A stretch of 64,000 bases of DNA, from assembly GCA_023653785.1 (NCBI GenBank), contig JAMKCH010058248.1, forward strand, positions 1 through 64,000. Reading direction: 5' to 3'. Made by a program: the position numbers and the translations under genes. The notes beneath the pieces were generated by a model, which searched no databases, was not told the DNA's origin, and worked only from the letters and a program-made list of their open reading frames with translations. The number at the start of each line of letters is the position of its first letter. Position 1 is the stretch's first letter. Below, in pieces: positions 22,878 through 34,131 of this stretch. This DNA is from Ophioderma brevispina (taxonomy: Eukaryota; Echinodermata; Ophiuroidea; Amphilepidida; Ophiodermatidae).

Positions 22878-24307
22878 GTACATTATATTATTAATCACGT
22901 TAATGTCTAAGTTAGGCGTTTCGCCTAACTTATATATATTATTCCCAAAAAATAAATTAGAGATTTCGTTGCATAACTTCACTCAGAACTGGATGTTTAG
23001 AAAGTTTGAAAAAAAGTTCGAAGAGAGGAAACATTTGGCTCTGCCACAAAAAAATGTTGCTTTTCAAAAGATACTTTAGGTATGACGTTTTCTGAAAACG
23101 TGGCACTTTGCAGTATTTAAAGGTCTAAATCAGTTGTCAATTTACATCGACGATTTCATCTCTTTCATTTTATTCATTGCAGTCTGAAATAAATAAGCGT
23201 AAAACATTAACACACAGGCATACAAATAAACAAGACAATTTATGCAGAAAAACAATGAGATGAGATGGATCTAAGCAACACCAGGTGAAATGTAAAGCAG
23301 CTAGATCAACACACAAAGGAGAAAGCTACACTGGCTCAACGTGGTAGAATTATCCAGCGAGCATGGAACCACATTCCTCAACAGAACATCAGCAATCTGG
23401 TAACGCTGCAATGATGTCATCAGTGCAGTTGGAGGAAACATTGAATATTGAGTCTCACCCTGAATGACAAAACGATTAGGCTTATTTTGATTTGAAACAG
23501 GCATTTCAAACATTACCTCTTTCTTTCATAAAAAGAGCAATTTGCAAAGAAAAATGACTTTATTTGATACTGATGAAGCTTATGCCTATTGTCTGTTTGT
23601 TTGCCAGTATATTTGTCTTGTGGGGTAAAAATGTATCAGCCGCGAAAATCGTTCATATCTACCTCATTTCTTCACCAAATTCCTTCGTTTTTTCAGCATA
23701 GAAAGATCATGAAAACATCAACTGTGTCACAGTTAAGTAACCAGGTCAGGGTTAAATTTTGTCGGTGTTTTTTCATGCACAATTTTTTTTATTCACTATG
23801 TATATAATATGTATGTTTTCAGAAGTGGCTGCGTTTGACACCAGGTTAAAAAAGTAGAAAGCACCAAAATATAAAGTTGGGTGGGTGTCGCAGAACTGGC
23901 CATCGGCCACCAATTTGTTAGATGGGCCTCGAGCACTGATCTTCCATTCCTCGGGTGTTTTTTTCTGATATATTAACTTTTACTAGTTCTACTGTGTTTA
24001 CAAGGATTATTGTCCGACAGAGAACTTTAACTCGGCAGATGGCCAGTTGTACGACACCCCACCTAACTTTATATTTTGGTGCTTTCTAATTAATATATAT
24101 AATATATATTTATAATAACATGTTAATTGCGCGTTTTAAAGTGTTATCCGTTAATTTAAGCAAGGGAATTTGAACGCAAACAGAATTCGGAAATAAACTA
24201 CGTGTAGAATATTTGTAATTGACACTATTCTCAATGATGGGTGGGCTCTAATTGATGGTCTTTGTAAAACCGTAACCAGAATTAACGATATTCCGTTTCT
24301 CTGAAAG
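22878..24307 (+). other. TTLL15-like intron
   Basis: Intron joining two phase-0 exon ends. It contains the mariner-like MITE at 23856-24088. Other open frames inside (23301-23513 minus, 23589-23807 plus) show nothing recognisable. Confidence 0.55.
23857..24086. mobile_element. Tc1/mariner-type MITE in intron
   Basis: Near-perfect inverted repeats of about 45 bases start GAAAGCACCAAAATATAAAG and end CTTTATATTTTGGTGCTTTC. TA flanks both ends (23855-23856 and 24087-24088), the usual mariner target duplication. About 230 bases, no open frame. Confidence 0.75.
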
Positions 24308-24395
24308 CTGGAGTCCATGAAGAAATTTGGCGATGAGGAAATCAGTATTTATCCTCAACGAAGAATGTTAGAAGAACACTTTCAAGAAACCACGG
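24308..24395 (+). CDS. TTLL15-like gene, exon 2 of those seen
   Basis: Continues the previous exon in phase 0 with LESMKKFGDEEISIYPQ..EEHFQETTG. In TTLL15 relatives this position holds a variable linker just after the WE(V/L)P motif. The donor GTAAGT follows at 24396, leaving one base (phase 1). The acceptor (CTGAAAG) has a modest pyrimidine tract. Confidence 0.65.
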
Positions 24396-26150
24396 GTAAG
24401 TTTAAACGAATCCCCTTTTCCTTTTGTTTTATGCTTTTGTTTTGTTTTGGGTTCGGCTTGAGCCGAACCTTTGAGATGGGATTAAGTGAAGTTTTAGGTG
24501 CAGTGTGTTACAAGAAACATCATTGGACAAAAACTGATTCTGCATTTTACATTTATTATAAACAAACTATGATAACAAGTAAGTGGGTATTATAAAACCG
24601 CAAATAAAGAATTAGATTTTTTAAATATTCTAAATATTTTAAATAGTCACTTAATCAATCCCATCCCAAAGGATCCGAAAACCATCAATTCTTACAAGCG
24701 TATGCTTAAATCGAACGGGAAACTTCTAAAGCTGCATGTAACATTTTTGGATTTTTTTAAATTGAAGTACTACCAATTACAGCGATTGTTTTGAAAATTC
24801 TGTCGATTTGGCCAGTTGCCTGCATGTGTCAAATAATTTAATTACAATGCTAGATAGAAATCATGATATGTTGTAAACCCCATGCTGCAATTTAGCTCAG
24901 TTTGTAATGTTGGCCAACTCGACCAATAACAAATTCCACCGGAGAAATTTGAAGAGCGAAGCAAATCCCATCACTAGACAACTTCGGCGTACGCACTCGC
25001 GTTCGCAAGTGTTTTAGGGTACGCACGCGCGATTGCAAGTAAGGTTACAAGTTGCATTAATACTGCTCAGATCTAACAGCTCTGCAGATGAAACTACTGA
25101 CGAACTTCTCTTATATTTCACAGCTAGTTTAACCCATATCTAAAAATAAGCTTACCATCCCCTGACATTATCCAATAAAAAAGTTTCATGACATCGTAAC
25201 GGAAAACCACATATTTGTCAATCTTGCTTGCAACATTTAGCAATTGGGGAATTCCATTTTCCTTTTGCAAAATTTGTAAACATGATAGGTATTTTCCCTG
25301 TTAGATCTCCTCAAAAATTATATAAAAAGAAATAAAATATTCATCTCAAAATCGGGATACTATTTTATCATAATAGATATTTATTTGTATTTTAAGCTTA
25401 TCTGATACTGTATTTTTTTATTATATTTGTTTTTAGCTATTCTTTTGTGAAGCGCTTCGATCCTCGGGAGAGGCGCAAGATAAATGCCTGTAATAATAAT
25501 AGTAATAATAAAGCAATGTAAACAAAATGGCTGGAAAACTGCACGTCTAAAAATTGTACTTTTATTTTATTCCCATACCTCAGCTAGTATTGAATAAGAG
25601 CAATGTGAACCTAAGCTGGTTTAGATTTAGCACAAAGAAAAGTCTAGAGAACTGTGTGTCGGTGTATTATCGTGTTTGTTTGTGTTTGTGTGTGTGGTGT
25701 GTGTGTGTGCACGCGCGTATTTTTTGTAAATCGGGCGGTTACCTTATCAGAATACAAGTTGTCCTCCCTTCCGGGTTCCTAGCGTTCTAACTCCGTGCTG
25801 GAATTTAGCCTGTTCAAGTTTTTGTTTTTTTTACATTTGTAATGTACACATTTTACAACTAAGGATCATTAACCACGGGCATTGGTCACATAATTAAATA
25901 ACCCTTGACAGATTTGAGGAAAACGTTTGATAAACGGTAATTTGCATGGTCCCTGTTTTTTCGGTACACTGAACTTCCGTTCTCCAGATTTAGAAAATGC
26001 TGGATCATTTCAATTAACAAAATTGTAAAATACAATTCATTCTTGAATACATGCACGTATAATGGCGTATCTCCTACCTAATATATTTAACATTTCGCTG
26101 TGGCATTTAGATTAATTTACTATTTGATCATTTGTTAATTACCCACCTAG
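24396..26150 (+). other. TTLL15-like intron with SINE tail
   Basis: Contains a SINE/LINE-type tail at about 25445-25515 (GTGAAGCGCTTCGATCC, GCGCAAGATAAATGCC, then an AAT microsatellite) and a TG microsatellite near 25676-25710. Confidence 0.5.
25445..25515 (+). repeat. SINE/LINE 3' tail with (AAT)n
   Basis: GTGAAGCGCTTCGATCC plus AGATAAATGCCTGTAATAAT ending in a short AAT repeat is the usual terminus of CR1/L2-mobilised SINEs. No head recognised upstream. Confidence 0.5.
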
Positions 26151-26235
26151 CTGATGGTACTCTGCCATGTGGACTAGGGCTAATGACGCCTGTGTGGAAG
26201 ATCGAAATTTTCAAAGAAGAGAACCTAACAATACT
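26151..26235 (+). CDS. TTLL15-like gene, exon 3 of those seen (tentative)
   Basis: After the acceptor CCACCTAG the phase-1 frame from the previous exon reads on as ADGTLPCGLGLMTPVWKIEI..EENLTI. VWKIEI matches the place of the V/IW..IE helix of TTLL15 proteins. A donor GTAGGA at 26236 leaves two bases, exactly the phase needed by the exon at 26979. The donor is not a strong one, and the frame otherwise meets TAG at 26237-26239 and then stays open to about 26545 (see the next entry). Confidence 0.45.
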
Positions 26236-26239
26236 GTAG

Positions 26240-26545
26240 GAATTGACCATCTACCGAAATTCATTCGCTCAATTCATGGGCGATGGAAACCCAGGATTCA
26301 ATAAAAATGACATTGTAACTCGAATCACAACTCTTCACGGTGTTATTGCGTTGCTAAATTGTTCGTTTGTCCAACATATTTCTAACATTTTTAATCCGGG
26401 GGACATTGCTTCAGTTGAATGTGTCTTGCATTGTATTTTTATATCAGGGAAACCAACAACCAACCTCATGGAGAAAATACCTAATGCTGTGGAACAATTG
26501 TTTTCTTCAAGATGGGAAGCTGTTAAACTAGAATGGAACAGATGA
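26240..26545 (+). other. In-frame open stretch downstream of exon 3, unknown
   Basis: Directly after an in-frame TAG (26237-26239) the same frame continues for about 100 codons, with segments such as IYRNSFAQFMGDGNPGFNK and NLMEKIPNAVEQLFSSRWEA, ending at TGA 26543-26545. I do not recognise it. It could be a captured fragment of another gene or transposon protein, an alternative 3' end, or chance. Confidence 0.3.
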
Positions 26546-26619
26546 AATATCCCGAAAGCCGGTAAGGGATCTCACTGTAAAATAAAACCTGAGTGATTGA
26601 TGAGTGAGGCTAGCGAGCG

Positions 26620-26665
26620 AGACGAGCGCCGCCGACCGACCGACCAAACTGACCGACCGACCGTG
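26620..26665 (+). repeat. GACC microsatellite
   Basis: Short run of CCGACCGACCGACC units inside a TTLL-like intron. Confidence 0.7.
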
Positions 26666-26978
26666 TATACAATATACTTCCTAGTTACAAAACCACAAAG
26701 AAATTGTTCAAACAATAGTCCTTGGAAGTTTTCTTTTGTCCTAGGGACTTTATTCCGTGTTTACATTTTACGGCCGAGGCTCCTTTGATGTACTTGGAAA
26801 TACAGATGGCATACTTTGGTGTGTGTATATATAGGGATGGGTCATAAGATGTTTAGGAAGGGATTTTTTTAAATTTCACTGGCGCATTTGAGTTCCAGCA
26901 CTGTTTCATTGATACTCTAGTTTGATTATACGAGCAGTTATTTGACTGAACAACCAACATTGCATGTTTGTTTTTCAG

Positions 26979-27048
26979 GAATGTGTTTGAGTTGATGGAA
27001 ATGGAGGTTCAGATGGCTGACCAAGGCAAACAACTCTTTCTACTGGGT
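26979..27048 (+). CDS. TTLL15-like gene, exon with degenerate metal site
   Basis: Encodes NVFELMEMEVQMADQ followed by GKQLFLLG. It aligns with the TTLL motif (F)FELxxFDxxxDxxxxxxLxExNxxP, the C-terminal half of the active site. FEL is kept, but the first Asp is Glu, the second is lost, and the Glu-x-Asn that holds magnesium is replaced by Gly-Arg-Gln across the splice. The acceptor is TTTTTCAG and the donor GTGAGT at 27049. It starts in phase 2 and ends in phase 0. If the gene model is right, the product is unlikely to be an active ligase. Confidence 0.65.
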
Positions 27049-28248
27049 GTGAGTAATAAAAAAATATATTAAAGATTTTAAAGTTGCGATCGTCTGTGGG
27101 ACCCCCATCGATTGATCCGGAAGTAGTATCAATTTTGATATCAGATAAGAGGCTGTAGTGTTTCTCAATGTCGTTCTGAAATTTGAGCCCTCACATCCAT
27201 TTCATTCCCAAGATATAAACAAAAACCGGCGGTTTAAGGTTAACCATCAATATTAGCACAGTCTTGAATAGGGATTTGCACATAGCAATTATTGCGAATC
27301 CCAAGGCCAATTTCAGACAGCCGGTAAATCTTAAATATTAAGGTAAATTTATATTTTTTTTGGGTCACCTATATTGTACACGTTTTGCTAATTGTGTCAT
27401 AGACTGTATACTGTATGTGTTTAAAACTAATTATTGCATTATGTTTGGTGTTTTCATGTGTATTCTAACTTAGTTGCCTGTCTTGTGTGGTGCGTGGGTG
27501 AGTGAGTGTAAGTGTAGGCCTATATGAGCAATTATAAGTTGTTACTTAGGATATTTGTTTTTTGTTTAGGGCGATTTTTTTTGGTAATAGAAGTTTCAAG
27601 GAAAATATTTCAGAAATCACATTTTAAGAAAAACACTTTTTTATCCAATACTTCCGACATTTACTGTACATTTCCCTATCTTCAATTTACTTGATTTATA
27701 GGGCAATATACAGGTGTAAAATCTACATCCGTGGATAAATTTTCTTACATCATATATACCAAAAAATAAAAAAAACAAATATTTTTGACCAAAAATGACT
27801 TTTTTACAAGAATAACTGTATCTTTCTCCCACCTTGGCCATTCCACACCATGCCTTATAGCATTTTTAGTGATACATCATGTGACTGTGTGTAGGGTGGA
27901 TATATTAAAGGAGCATCGAACCTACCTTTCACACCATCTAACCTGAGTTTAGAATCCTTGTATTTTTCTCATCTCAACTGACTTCTTAACCATTATGATG
28001 CTAGAGCCTAAAGTATGGTTTGTTTACGGTAACCTGGAAAAGGTGTGTACAGTATTCACAATTTATATGGTCTTTGTCAAAGACTCGGTTTTAAAGAATT
28101 CGTGGGAAGGGGGGGGGGGGGGGGGGTGAACTCAGAGAGGTTCGAATTTGGTTGGTCCCTTTAGCTGATATAGTACCCGGTAGTTTGTTTCCATAGAGTA
28201 ATACAGTTACAAGGGCTGTAACACAGACTACAATTTATACCGCTCACA

Positions 28249-28580
28249 TTAAAGGTGCATTTCGTGATTCCAGTTTTATTCATTGTTCACTAGATATCCT
28301 TGAGAAAAGCTTATTCACAACTTTTAAGCTGATCCCGACTTTGCGGTGTTATGAGCAAATGCTCGTTTCCCACGGTCCCATAGGCCACTGTGCTATAATT
28401 TCTGTCCGTTTACGAACAGAAAATACAAAATTGCGAATTACTTACAGACACGGCCAAATTTGCAAGTAAGATTTGGCACACATGGATTACTAATGTTGAC
28501 GGTTCAGATGATATGAAAATCTCAACTTTTTTTAGGTAAGTCGGGGGGACGAGACCGTGGATCACGAAATGCCCCTTTAA
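28249..28580. mobile_element. MITE with TTAAAGGTGCATTTCGTGAT ends
   Basis: The left end TTAAAGGTGCATTTCGTGAT pairs with ATCACGAAATGCCCCTTTAA on the right. About 330 bases, no open frame. The TTAA at each end may include the target duplication. Confidence 0.7.
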
Positions 28581-28623
28581 AATGATATGTCGGATTCAAA
28601 TGAAGAGTATGTTGGTGATGGCC

Positions 28624-28913
28624 CAGAGGGTGTTTTGAGTCAATCCCACAATGCACCAGTTTTGGGAAATTTCACCTCAATAGGGTCATGTGATCACATA
28701 AAAATCCTATTCTTAACACATAAAAACCCTGACTTTACGCTCATTTTAGCCCACAAGCGTTAGTACTTAGGGAATTTTTTGCATGATTATGAAATGTCTT
28801 GTGGTTCTTAAACTTTTGGAACACTTTTTATCCCTAAGTACTGACATGGGTTTAGTACAGCACGGTATAGGCACATTGCTATGCATCATGGGATTGATTC
28901 AAAACACTCTCTG
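28624..28913. mobile_element. hAT-type MITE, second family
   Basis: Starts CAGAGGGTGTTTTGAGTCAA and ends TTGATTCAAAACACTCTCTG. Flanked by GTGATGGCC at 28615-28623 and 28914-28922 (8-9 bp, one base shared). The interior folds further (AGTACTTAGGGA / TCCCTAAGTACT). No coding capacity. Confidence 0.8.
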
Positions 28914-29435
28914 GTGATGGCCCTTCCTACGAAGAAGAGAAAAACATGATCGGGTGGGGCGCCTTTAAAGGCTGACTCAGTGATTTCGAAATATAATTTC
29001 CTTGTGTAAGTAGTACATTTATGTGTAGTATAGGCCTAACAGTACCACGGGATAACGTGTTCAACAAAATATAACCGGATTCGGAATTTTATTACAAACT
29101 TGTGATTTTCTATATGAAGGACATTCATTTGAGCTTATTTGACACAGTGGTTAGCATTTGGACAAGCAATTACAAAAAAACACGATTTGTAGAACATGAG
29201 AGCGCCATTCCTCGGGAGCCGGAGATCTGATGTCGCCTTTAAACGCCTCGAAATTAGTTCTAAGTTCTGATTCTGCCGCTCATCTACCAAGTTGCAACCC
29301 AGTTGAACGAAAATCGCTGGAAGTTTGATTAAATTTGGATGATATTGCGTTCATAAACGTGTCCATTGATAACAGTTCATGATTTTAAGATTTTGATTTT
29401 TTAAAATTTTTTTTCCATTTTATAACATGTTTTAG

Positions 29436-29581
29436 CGTCAGGTTGAAATACAACGCCTACAGGGCCAGTTGAGCAAGAAAGGCACAGGAAGACAGGATGA
29501 CGAGACCGAACTCATGCGGCAGATTTACTATAGCATGGTCTCCACTGTCGGCGTACCGAACAACTACCTGTACGAAGACAG
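29436..29581 (+). CDS. TTLL15-like gene, exon after the metal-site exon
   Basis: Phase 0 in. Encodes RQVEIQRLQGQLSKKGTG, then DETELMRQIYYSMVSTVGV. The second part matches the helix that follows the metal site in TTLL15 relatives (LYEQVIYNLLxLVGV). The first part, where SPN residues are expected, is instead a Gln/Leu-rich coiled-coil-like stretch. The acceptor is TTTTAG and the donor GTATAT; ends in phase 2. Confidence 0.65.
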
Positions 29582-30198
29582 GTATATTTTTTTTCCATTT
29601 AAAATCCTCATTTGTACAGCGTAGATTATTCTCTTAGGCATCGAGAACCGTGTGTCTCGTCTTTCTATGGAAATGGGTATATAGAGGGTGTTATAACACA
29701 AATCATGACCTTTGTAGGCCCACATGGCAAGATTTCCGCAATTGATTTTATGTTATTTTACGGAGGTAATAGCTCTTGCATGTCCTTACTTATATTAGTC
29801 GTCAGAATTGTGTCGCCATTGCTTAAAATTGTAGTAAAAAATGAGAGACAATTTGCATGGGGACAAACAGCCGTGAATCATTGTGTGTGGCGAGTTGTGG
29901 TCCGGAGAGTTGTGGATTGAGTGGGGAAGTGAGTTTTTGGAGTGAGTTGTGACTGTTGTAGTTGCAGTGGATGCTTAGGGAGCAATTTAGAACAACAATT
30001 GTTGTTTTAGTAGCTGCAACCACCACAGCTTCCTAATTTGCCTGGTAACTCGACCCATAACTGGCGCTCCGTAACTCCCTCCACAATTCCCCAATGCACA
30101 ACTCGCCCTTTACACAACTCGCTCTTTACACAACTCGCCAGTTGGACAATTCCATAGAATATAGTCCCTAATAATTAACCATAATTATTTATTTTTAG
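29582..30198 (+). other. TTLL15-like intron with an imperfect foldback
   Basis: About 29870-30140 forms an imperfect inverted repeat centred on CAACAATTGTTG near 29998, with GGCGAGTTGTGG on the left and repeated ACACAACTCGCC on the right. The frame at 29612-29920 is not a gene. Confidence 0.5.
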
Positions 30199-30289
30199 TT
30201 CCAGTGAGGAACTAGCGAGAGTACGAGATAGTGACGTATTTGTGTATCAAGATTTGTGCTATACAGAACCTTGTAGCTCATGTAACCTT
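30199..30289 (+). CDS. TTLL15-like gene, cysteine-rich exon
   Basis: Encodes (S)SSEELARVRDSDVFVYQDL followed by CYTEPCSSCNL. The valine-rich strand followed by C..C..C matches the start of the cysteine-rich tail of TTLL15-type proteins. Acceptor ATTTTTAG, donor GTAAGT; phase 2 in, phase 0 out. Confidence 0.7.
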
Positions 30290-31311
30290 GTAAGTTAATT
30301 CATTTTATACTGTACATGTTTATGTCAAAAGATTAAGTTTATAATTTCGAACTTGAAATAGTGTAATATTCTTACAGTAAAAATATGTTTTTTATACTTG
30401 AATTCTACTTAGTAATATATACTGAGTATAATCAAAATAAAGTTTATTGGCCCTCCCGAAAGTTTTCGGAAGGGTCTATAAAATGACCATCGTGTATGGA
30501 TAAATGTCCGGATGGATTAATTTGGGAATGGATATGCGGATGGTATTTCTGTATGTGCAAAAATATTAACCCTAATGTTTTCTGTCGTAGGTGTATATAG
30601 TGATGAATTAGGAGTAGAGCTTTGGAGCTCTTTGGATCTATCTCAACACATTTGGGGTCAAAGGTATCACGTAGGGTCTTCGTAGACTTAATTACGCAAT
30701 AAGCACCGTGCAATTGTCAGTTCTGCTTATACTTTCGAATAAACTTTTGCTATTAGCAATTTAGCGTATACGCCAATATACTGAATTTTATATCAGTTCA
30801 ACTCTTGGATATCAGGATATAGGTCATAGCTGATACTGTAAAAGATTTTTGTCATATCTTTTCATTGTTATAATCAACAGGCTAAAACTGCACTATATCA
30901 TAATCGATTTTTGATAGCTGGCAGCACCACTTAGCATTCCGTTGTGCGTGTGTATGTATGTATGTATGTATGTGTGTGTGTGTGTGTGTGTTGTGTGTGT
31001 GTGTGTGGTGTGTGTGTGTGTGTCACGATTATTTTTTTAAAATTGACCTCAATTGAAAAGTTGTCCAATTGGATCCAAACTTGTGTCATAGGTGTAACAT
31101 GGGATCCCTCATATGTTGATGAGGTCAAAGGTCACGTGCCAAGGTCAAAGGTCATGCGAGGTCAAGCTAAAAGATAGCCTGGGCGGCCCACAGCTTATAT
31201 TCTTTGAACATAGCGAGCACGAAAGCCGAAAACCGCGAAATTCTAGTTAAAATGTCTGTATCTTGTGTTAAGTAATAAATGTGATCGATGGCTCCTTGCA
31301 TTTCTGAACAG
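30290..31311 (+). other. TTLL15-like intron with GT microsatellite
   Basis: A (GT)n tract with a GTAT start occupies about 30943-31023. Frames across it are repeat translation. Confidence 0.6.
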
Positions 31312-31426
31312 GGATGCGAGTTGTGCAGCCATTGTCTTTCACCGGAAAATACATTTTATATTGAAGTCAACCCAGCGTGAACAATTGCACAAAGCACAAC
31401 AAAGAAGGATCATGCCCTCAACGCGG
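31312..31426 (+). CDS. TTLL15-like gene, exon with one frameshift
   Basis: The incoming phase-0 frame reads GCELCSHCLSPEN, continuing the Cys pairs (C..C..CL(T/S)PE is typical of the family tail). It then runs to a TGA at 31377-31379. In the +1-type frame the exon reads LKSTQREQLHKAQQRRIMPS, which fits the expected basic helix, and reaches the GTGAGT donor at 31427 in phase 0 for the last exon. A one-base indel between about 31350 and 31370 separates the two frames: a real break or an assembly error. Confidence 0.6.
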
Positions 31427-31574
31427 GTGAGTATCCGGCGAATCAAAAAAACAACCACAAACAAAAAACAAAACAAAAAACAAAACAAAAAAACAGTAAA
31501 GTTGGAATTGATGTGAACGATCGTGGAGAAATCTGACGATAATAATATATCTAAAATTGTAAATATTTTCCATG

Positions 31575-31904
31575 TTAAAAGCACTATCAGTGATTTGCAA
31601 AATCAGAAAATCGAAAAAAAAAAATCATAAAAAATCGAATTTTTGCATGTCTGTAACTATCCTAACATAGCCTACGACTGAAAGCAACCTAAATAAGGAG
31701 AGTATCGGATATTTTAGTCAATAATTATGGTCTGTATGGACACTAAGTGTAACAATTAATTGATTGGAGATCCTTATCTTTGAACAATGCTATTTTCTTC
31801 CCTTTCTGTAAAATTGTCAGTAAAAAATAACTTATACAGCCTTATCCTTCACTTTAAGCTACACCTGCAAATTTCAAATAGTTTTAATCACTGATCGTCT
31901 TTAA
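31575..31904. mobile_element. MITE copy, same family as 18998-19353
   Basis: Ends TTAAAAGCACTATCAGTGAT and AATCACTGATCGTCTTTAA, with an interior shared with the copy at 18998 (AATCGAATTTTTGCATG-like, GGACACTAAGTG). It sits in the last TTLL-like intron. Confidence 0.65.
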
Positions 31905-32066
31905 TGGCGCGGCAAATTGAAAGAATGTGTTATCCTAGACTAGTTTGATGTAGCCGAAGAAATGCGAACCAAAAAATAAACCAAAAAACGACGAAATGTC
32001 GCCGTTTTTTAAGGGCATATGAGTTAATTCAATATAGATAACCTTTATTGTTTGTTATTCTTACAG

Positions 32067-32189
32067 ACGCACTTTAAAGTTGGTGAACCTGAAGAGGATG
32101 AAAAGAAGCGTTTTGCTGATAAGAGCGATGTTCTCTTGGGGAAATGGCTCGATTTAAAGTGTGAAAACGAGGTTTCCTGGTGCTCGTAA
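32067..32189 (+). CDS. TTLL15-like gene, last exon
   Basis: Phase 0 in, encoding THFKVGEPEEDEKKRF.. and ending KWLDLKCENEVSWCS before TAA at 32187-32189. A closing W-x(4,5)-K-C-x(5)-S-W-C is the terminus I recall for TTLL15-type proteins, which supports both the assignment and the reading frame. The acceptor is TCTTACAG. Poly(A)-signal candidates follow (ATTAAA near 32256, AATAAA at 32342). Confidence 0.7.
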   Translation, partial: THFKVGEPEEDEKKRFADKSDVLLGKWLDLKCENEVSWCS

Positions 32190-33545
32190 CGGAACCAGAG
32201 TAGTTGTTGCTTTTGTAATTTTTCACTGAAATTTCGTGACGAAAAATGTTCATTGATTAAAATATTAAAGCAATAAGATTACATTTGCTATGATACATGT
32301 CCTCCACTTAATGCTGAGATTTGGTAGGTTCAAATCAATTAAATAAACCGCTCTTGGTAATTTTAGCGCTAAATGTTGTGTACTTCTATAGGATTTTCAT
32401 GCTAAAATTGATTTTGTTGCTCTTTGGGTTACAATAGGGCCTCGGTTGCTTCTCTTCCGCAAGGGACAACATTTAGTACAGGAGTAAATTGAAAATCAAG
32501 TTAAAGTATGCTAAACTGGTGAGAGGATTAGGCGTATGAAAGTCGATGTTATGTTTCCCGTAACCCGCCCGCGTTATGATTTTCTGCCCGCGTTTGAGAT
32601 GCCGAACGAAATCGATAACCTGCTCAAAGGTCATTATTTTGGATTTTAAAGAAAATATCAAGGTTTTTCTTGTGATCACATCTTGTGAATGTGATTGTAG
32701 TAGATTTTAAACCAAAGAACAGTTGCAAAATCATTTCTAAATGTAGGGTGGTGTTTACGTGTTTTGACACAATATTGTGGATATTAGAGTACACTAAAGG
32801 TTGGTGAAATGGCTTTAACTGCAAAATTACAAACAATAATGAAAAATGAAATAGTTGCCTCATTATGATTTTTAAAAAAATGTTACGGGAAACTTAACAT
32901 TGACTTTCATTGGCCTTAAAATAAGGTATAGTTTTCTGACCGATAGTTATGCAGATAATAGGGCTATAACGGTTCAAGGTCATTCTGGATTTTGTTGAAT
33001 TGAAGTCAAATGATTCCTCATCTGAAGCGGAAAATACATTTTAAGTGATTTTGTGATATAGCACCGTTTGCAACATCAAGGACAAGTCTTGGTGACCCCA
33101 TAAACCATGTAAACCATCTTATTATGGGCGTCCCCAGACCATTTCCAATGGGGGGGGGGAGGGAGGTTGCAGACTAACGTTCCCATTTGCCGACACAATT
33201 TTAAAAATTTTCCAGCTCACTGCGATCGCGGGGTATACCCATTTTTAGGGGGTTCTCCTAATAAGCTACCATTACCACATTTTTTTAACAATATCAGTAA
33301 GAAAGTAAATTTATTTCATTCAATTATTCCATCGTTTTTCAAACAAGTTATCATATTTGCGACAGAATACGACAGAATGTTGTTAATGGGGGTGTCACAC
33401 AACCACACCTCTAGAAACGGCCCTGCAGGCTGCATAAATAGTACATTTGTGGATCCTATGAGACAATACGAACAACTTGCCACCACTTCAGCAATATCTG
33501 AGCATCTGGTAAATTTAACCCCAGGATGACTTTGGACCATAATGA
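32190..33545. other. Unassigned stretch downstream of the TTLL-like gene
   Basis: Presumed 3' UTR then intergenic. A G run lies at about 33151-33159. A 120-codon plus frame (33167-33529) has no motif I recognise. Confidence 0.4.
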
Positions 33546-33553
33546 GGCTATAC

Positions 33554-34123
33554 CACTGACCTCTATACATTGAATTGGAAACCTGGGCTTCGTAATTGAG
33601 GCACTGACGGCCATATTGGTAATCCAAAAAGAGCCCAAGCAGGCAGTTATGAGCCCCTGTAAAGAAACTGAGTGTCCCCATGAGAGTGTCCTAGCTACCA
33701 TAGCAACATGTACGGAATAAACCGTGATCTTGTAGACGAGGTCATTTGGGTACAGTGCTGAAACAAATGATGCATACAGCACTCAATGGAGAACACAATA
33801 GACAGATGGGTGGTAGGACACTCAGTCACACGGACACTGTATTATATGACACCGGTCATTTACACAAAACGTGTTCCCATTGAAATGTGGATAAGCGATA
33901 TAACAGACTACAGAATGAATCCAATTCAGTGAGCTCATTGTATTTGAAGTTGTGCGAGTATGGGGTGGCATGTCTCTAAAACGGGCACCCGGGATACAAC
34001 TTCTGTTAAACAGGTGTCTCTGGAATGCTATTGTGTTCGGTAGACCAAGATGTCCGCCGGTTGCTTCATTCATCTAATATACAATTACTGTTGTGTAGCC
34101 AATCCATTGTATAGAGATCAGTG
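33554..34123 (-). mobile_element. hAT-type MITE, third family, with internal insertion
   Basis: Starts CACTGACCTCTATACAT and ends ATGTATAGAGATCAGTG-like (CCATTGTATAGAGATCAGTG). An exact 8-bp GGCTATAC flanks it at 33546-33553 and 34124-34131. It matches the inverted copy at 57256-57626 but is about 200 bases longer. The extra segment (about 33645-33850) shares AGTGTCCTACC and CACGGTTTATTCCG-type blocks with 54837-55018 and 63150-63320, so a further short element is nested in it. The minus-strand frames at 33316-33782 are not genes. Confidence 0.8.
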
Positions 34124-34131
34124 GGCTATAC

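Larger units (their letters stand above)
27049..29435 (+). other. TTLL15-like intron with two MITEs
   Basis: Contains a G run at about 28109-28126, the MITE at 28249-28580 and the hAT MITE at 28624-28913. No other gene supported. Confidence 0.55.

Noticed and set aside
30931..31177. Frames on both strands at 30.9-31.2 kb
   Set aside because: Translation of a GT/CA microsatellite.
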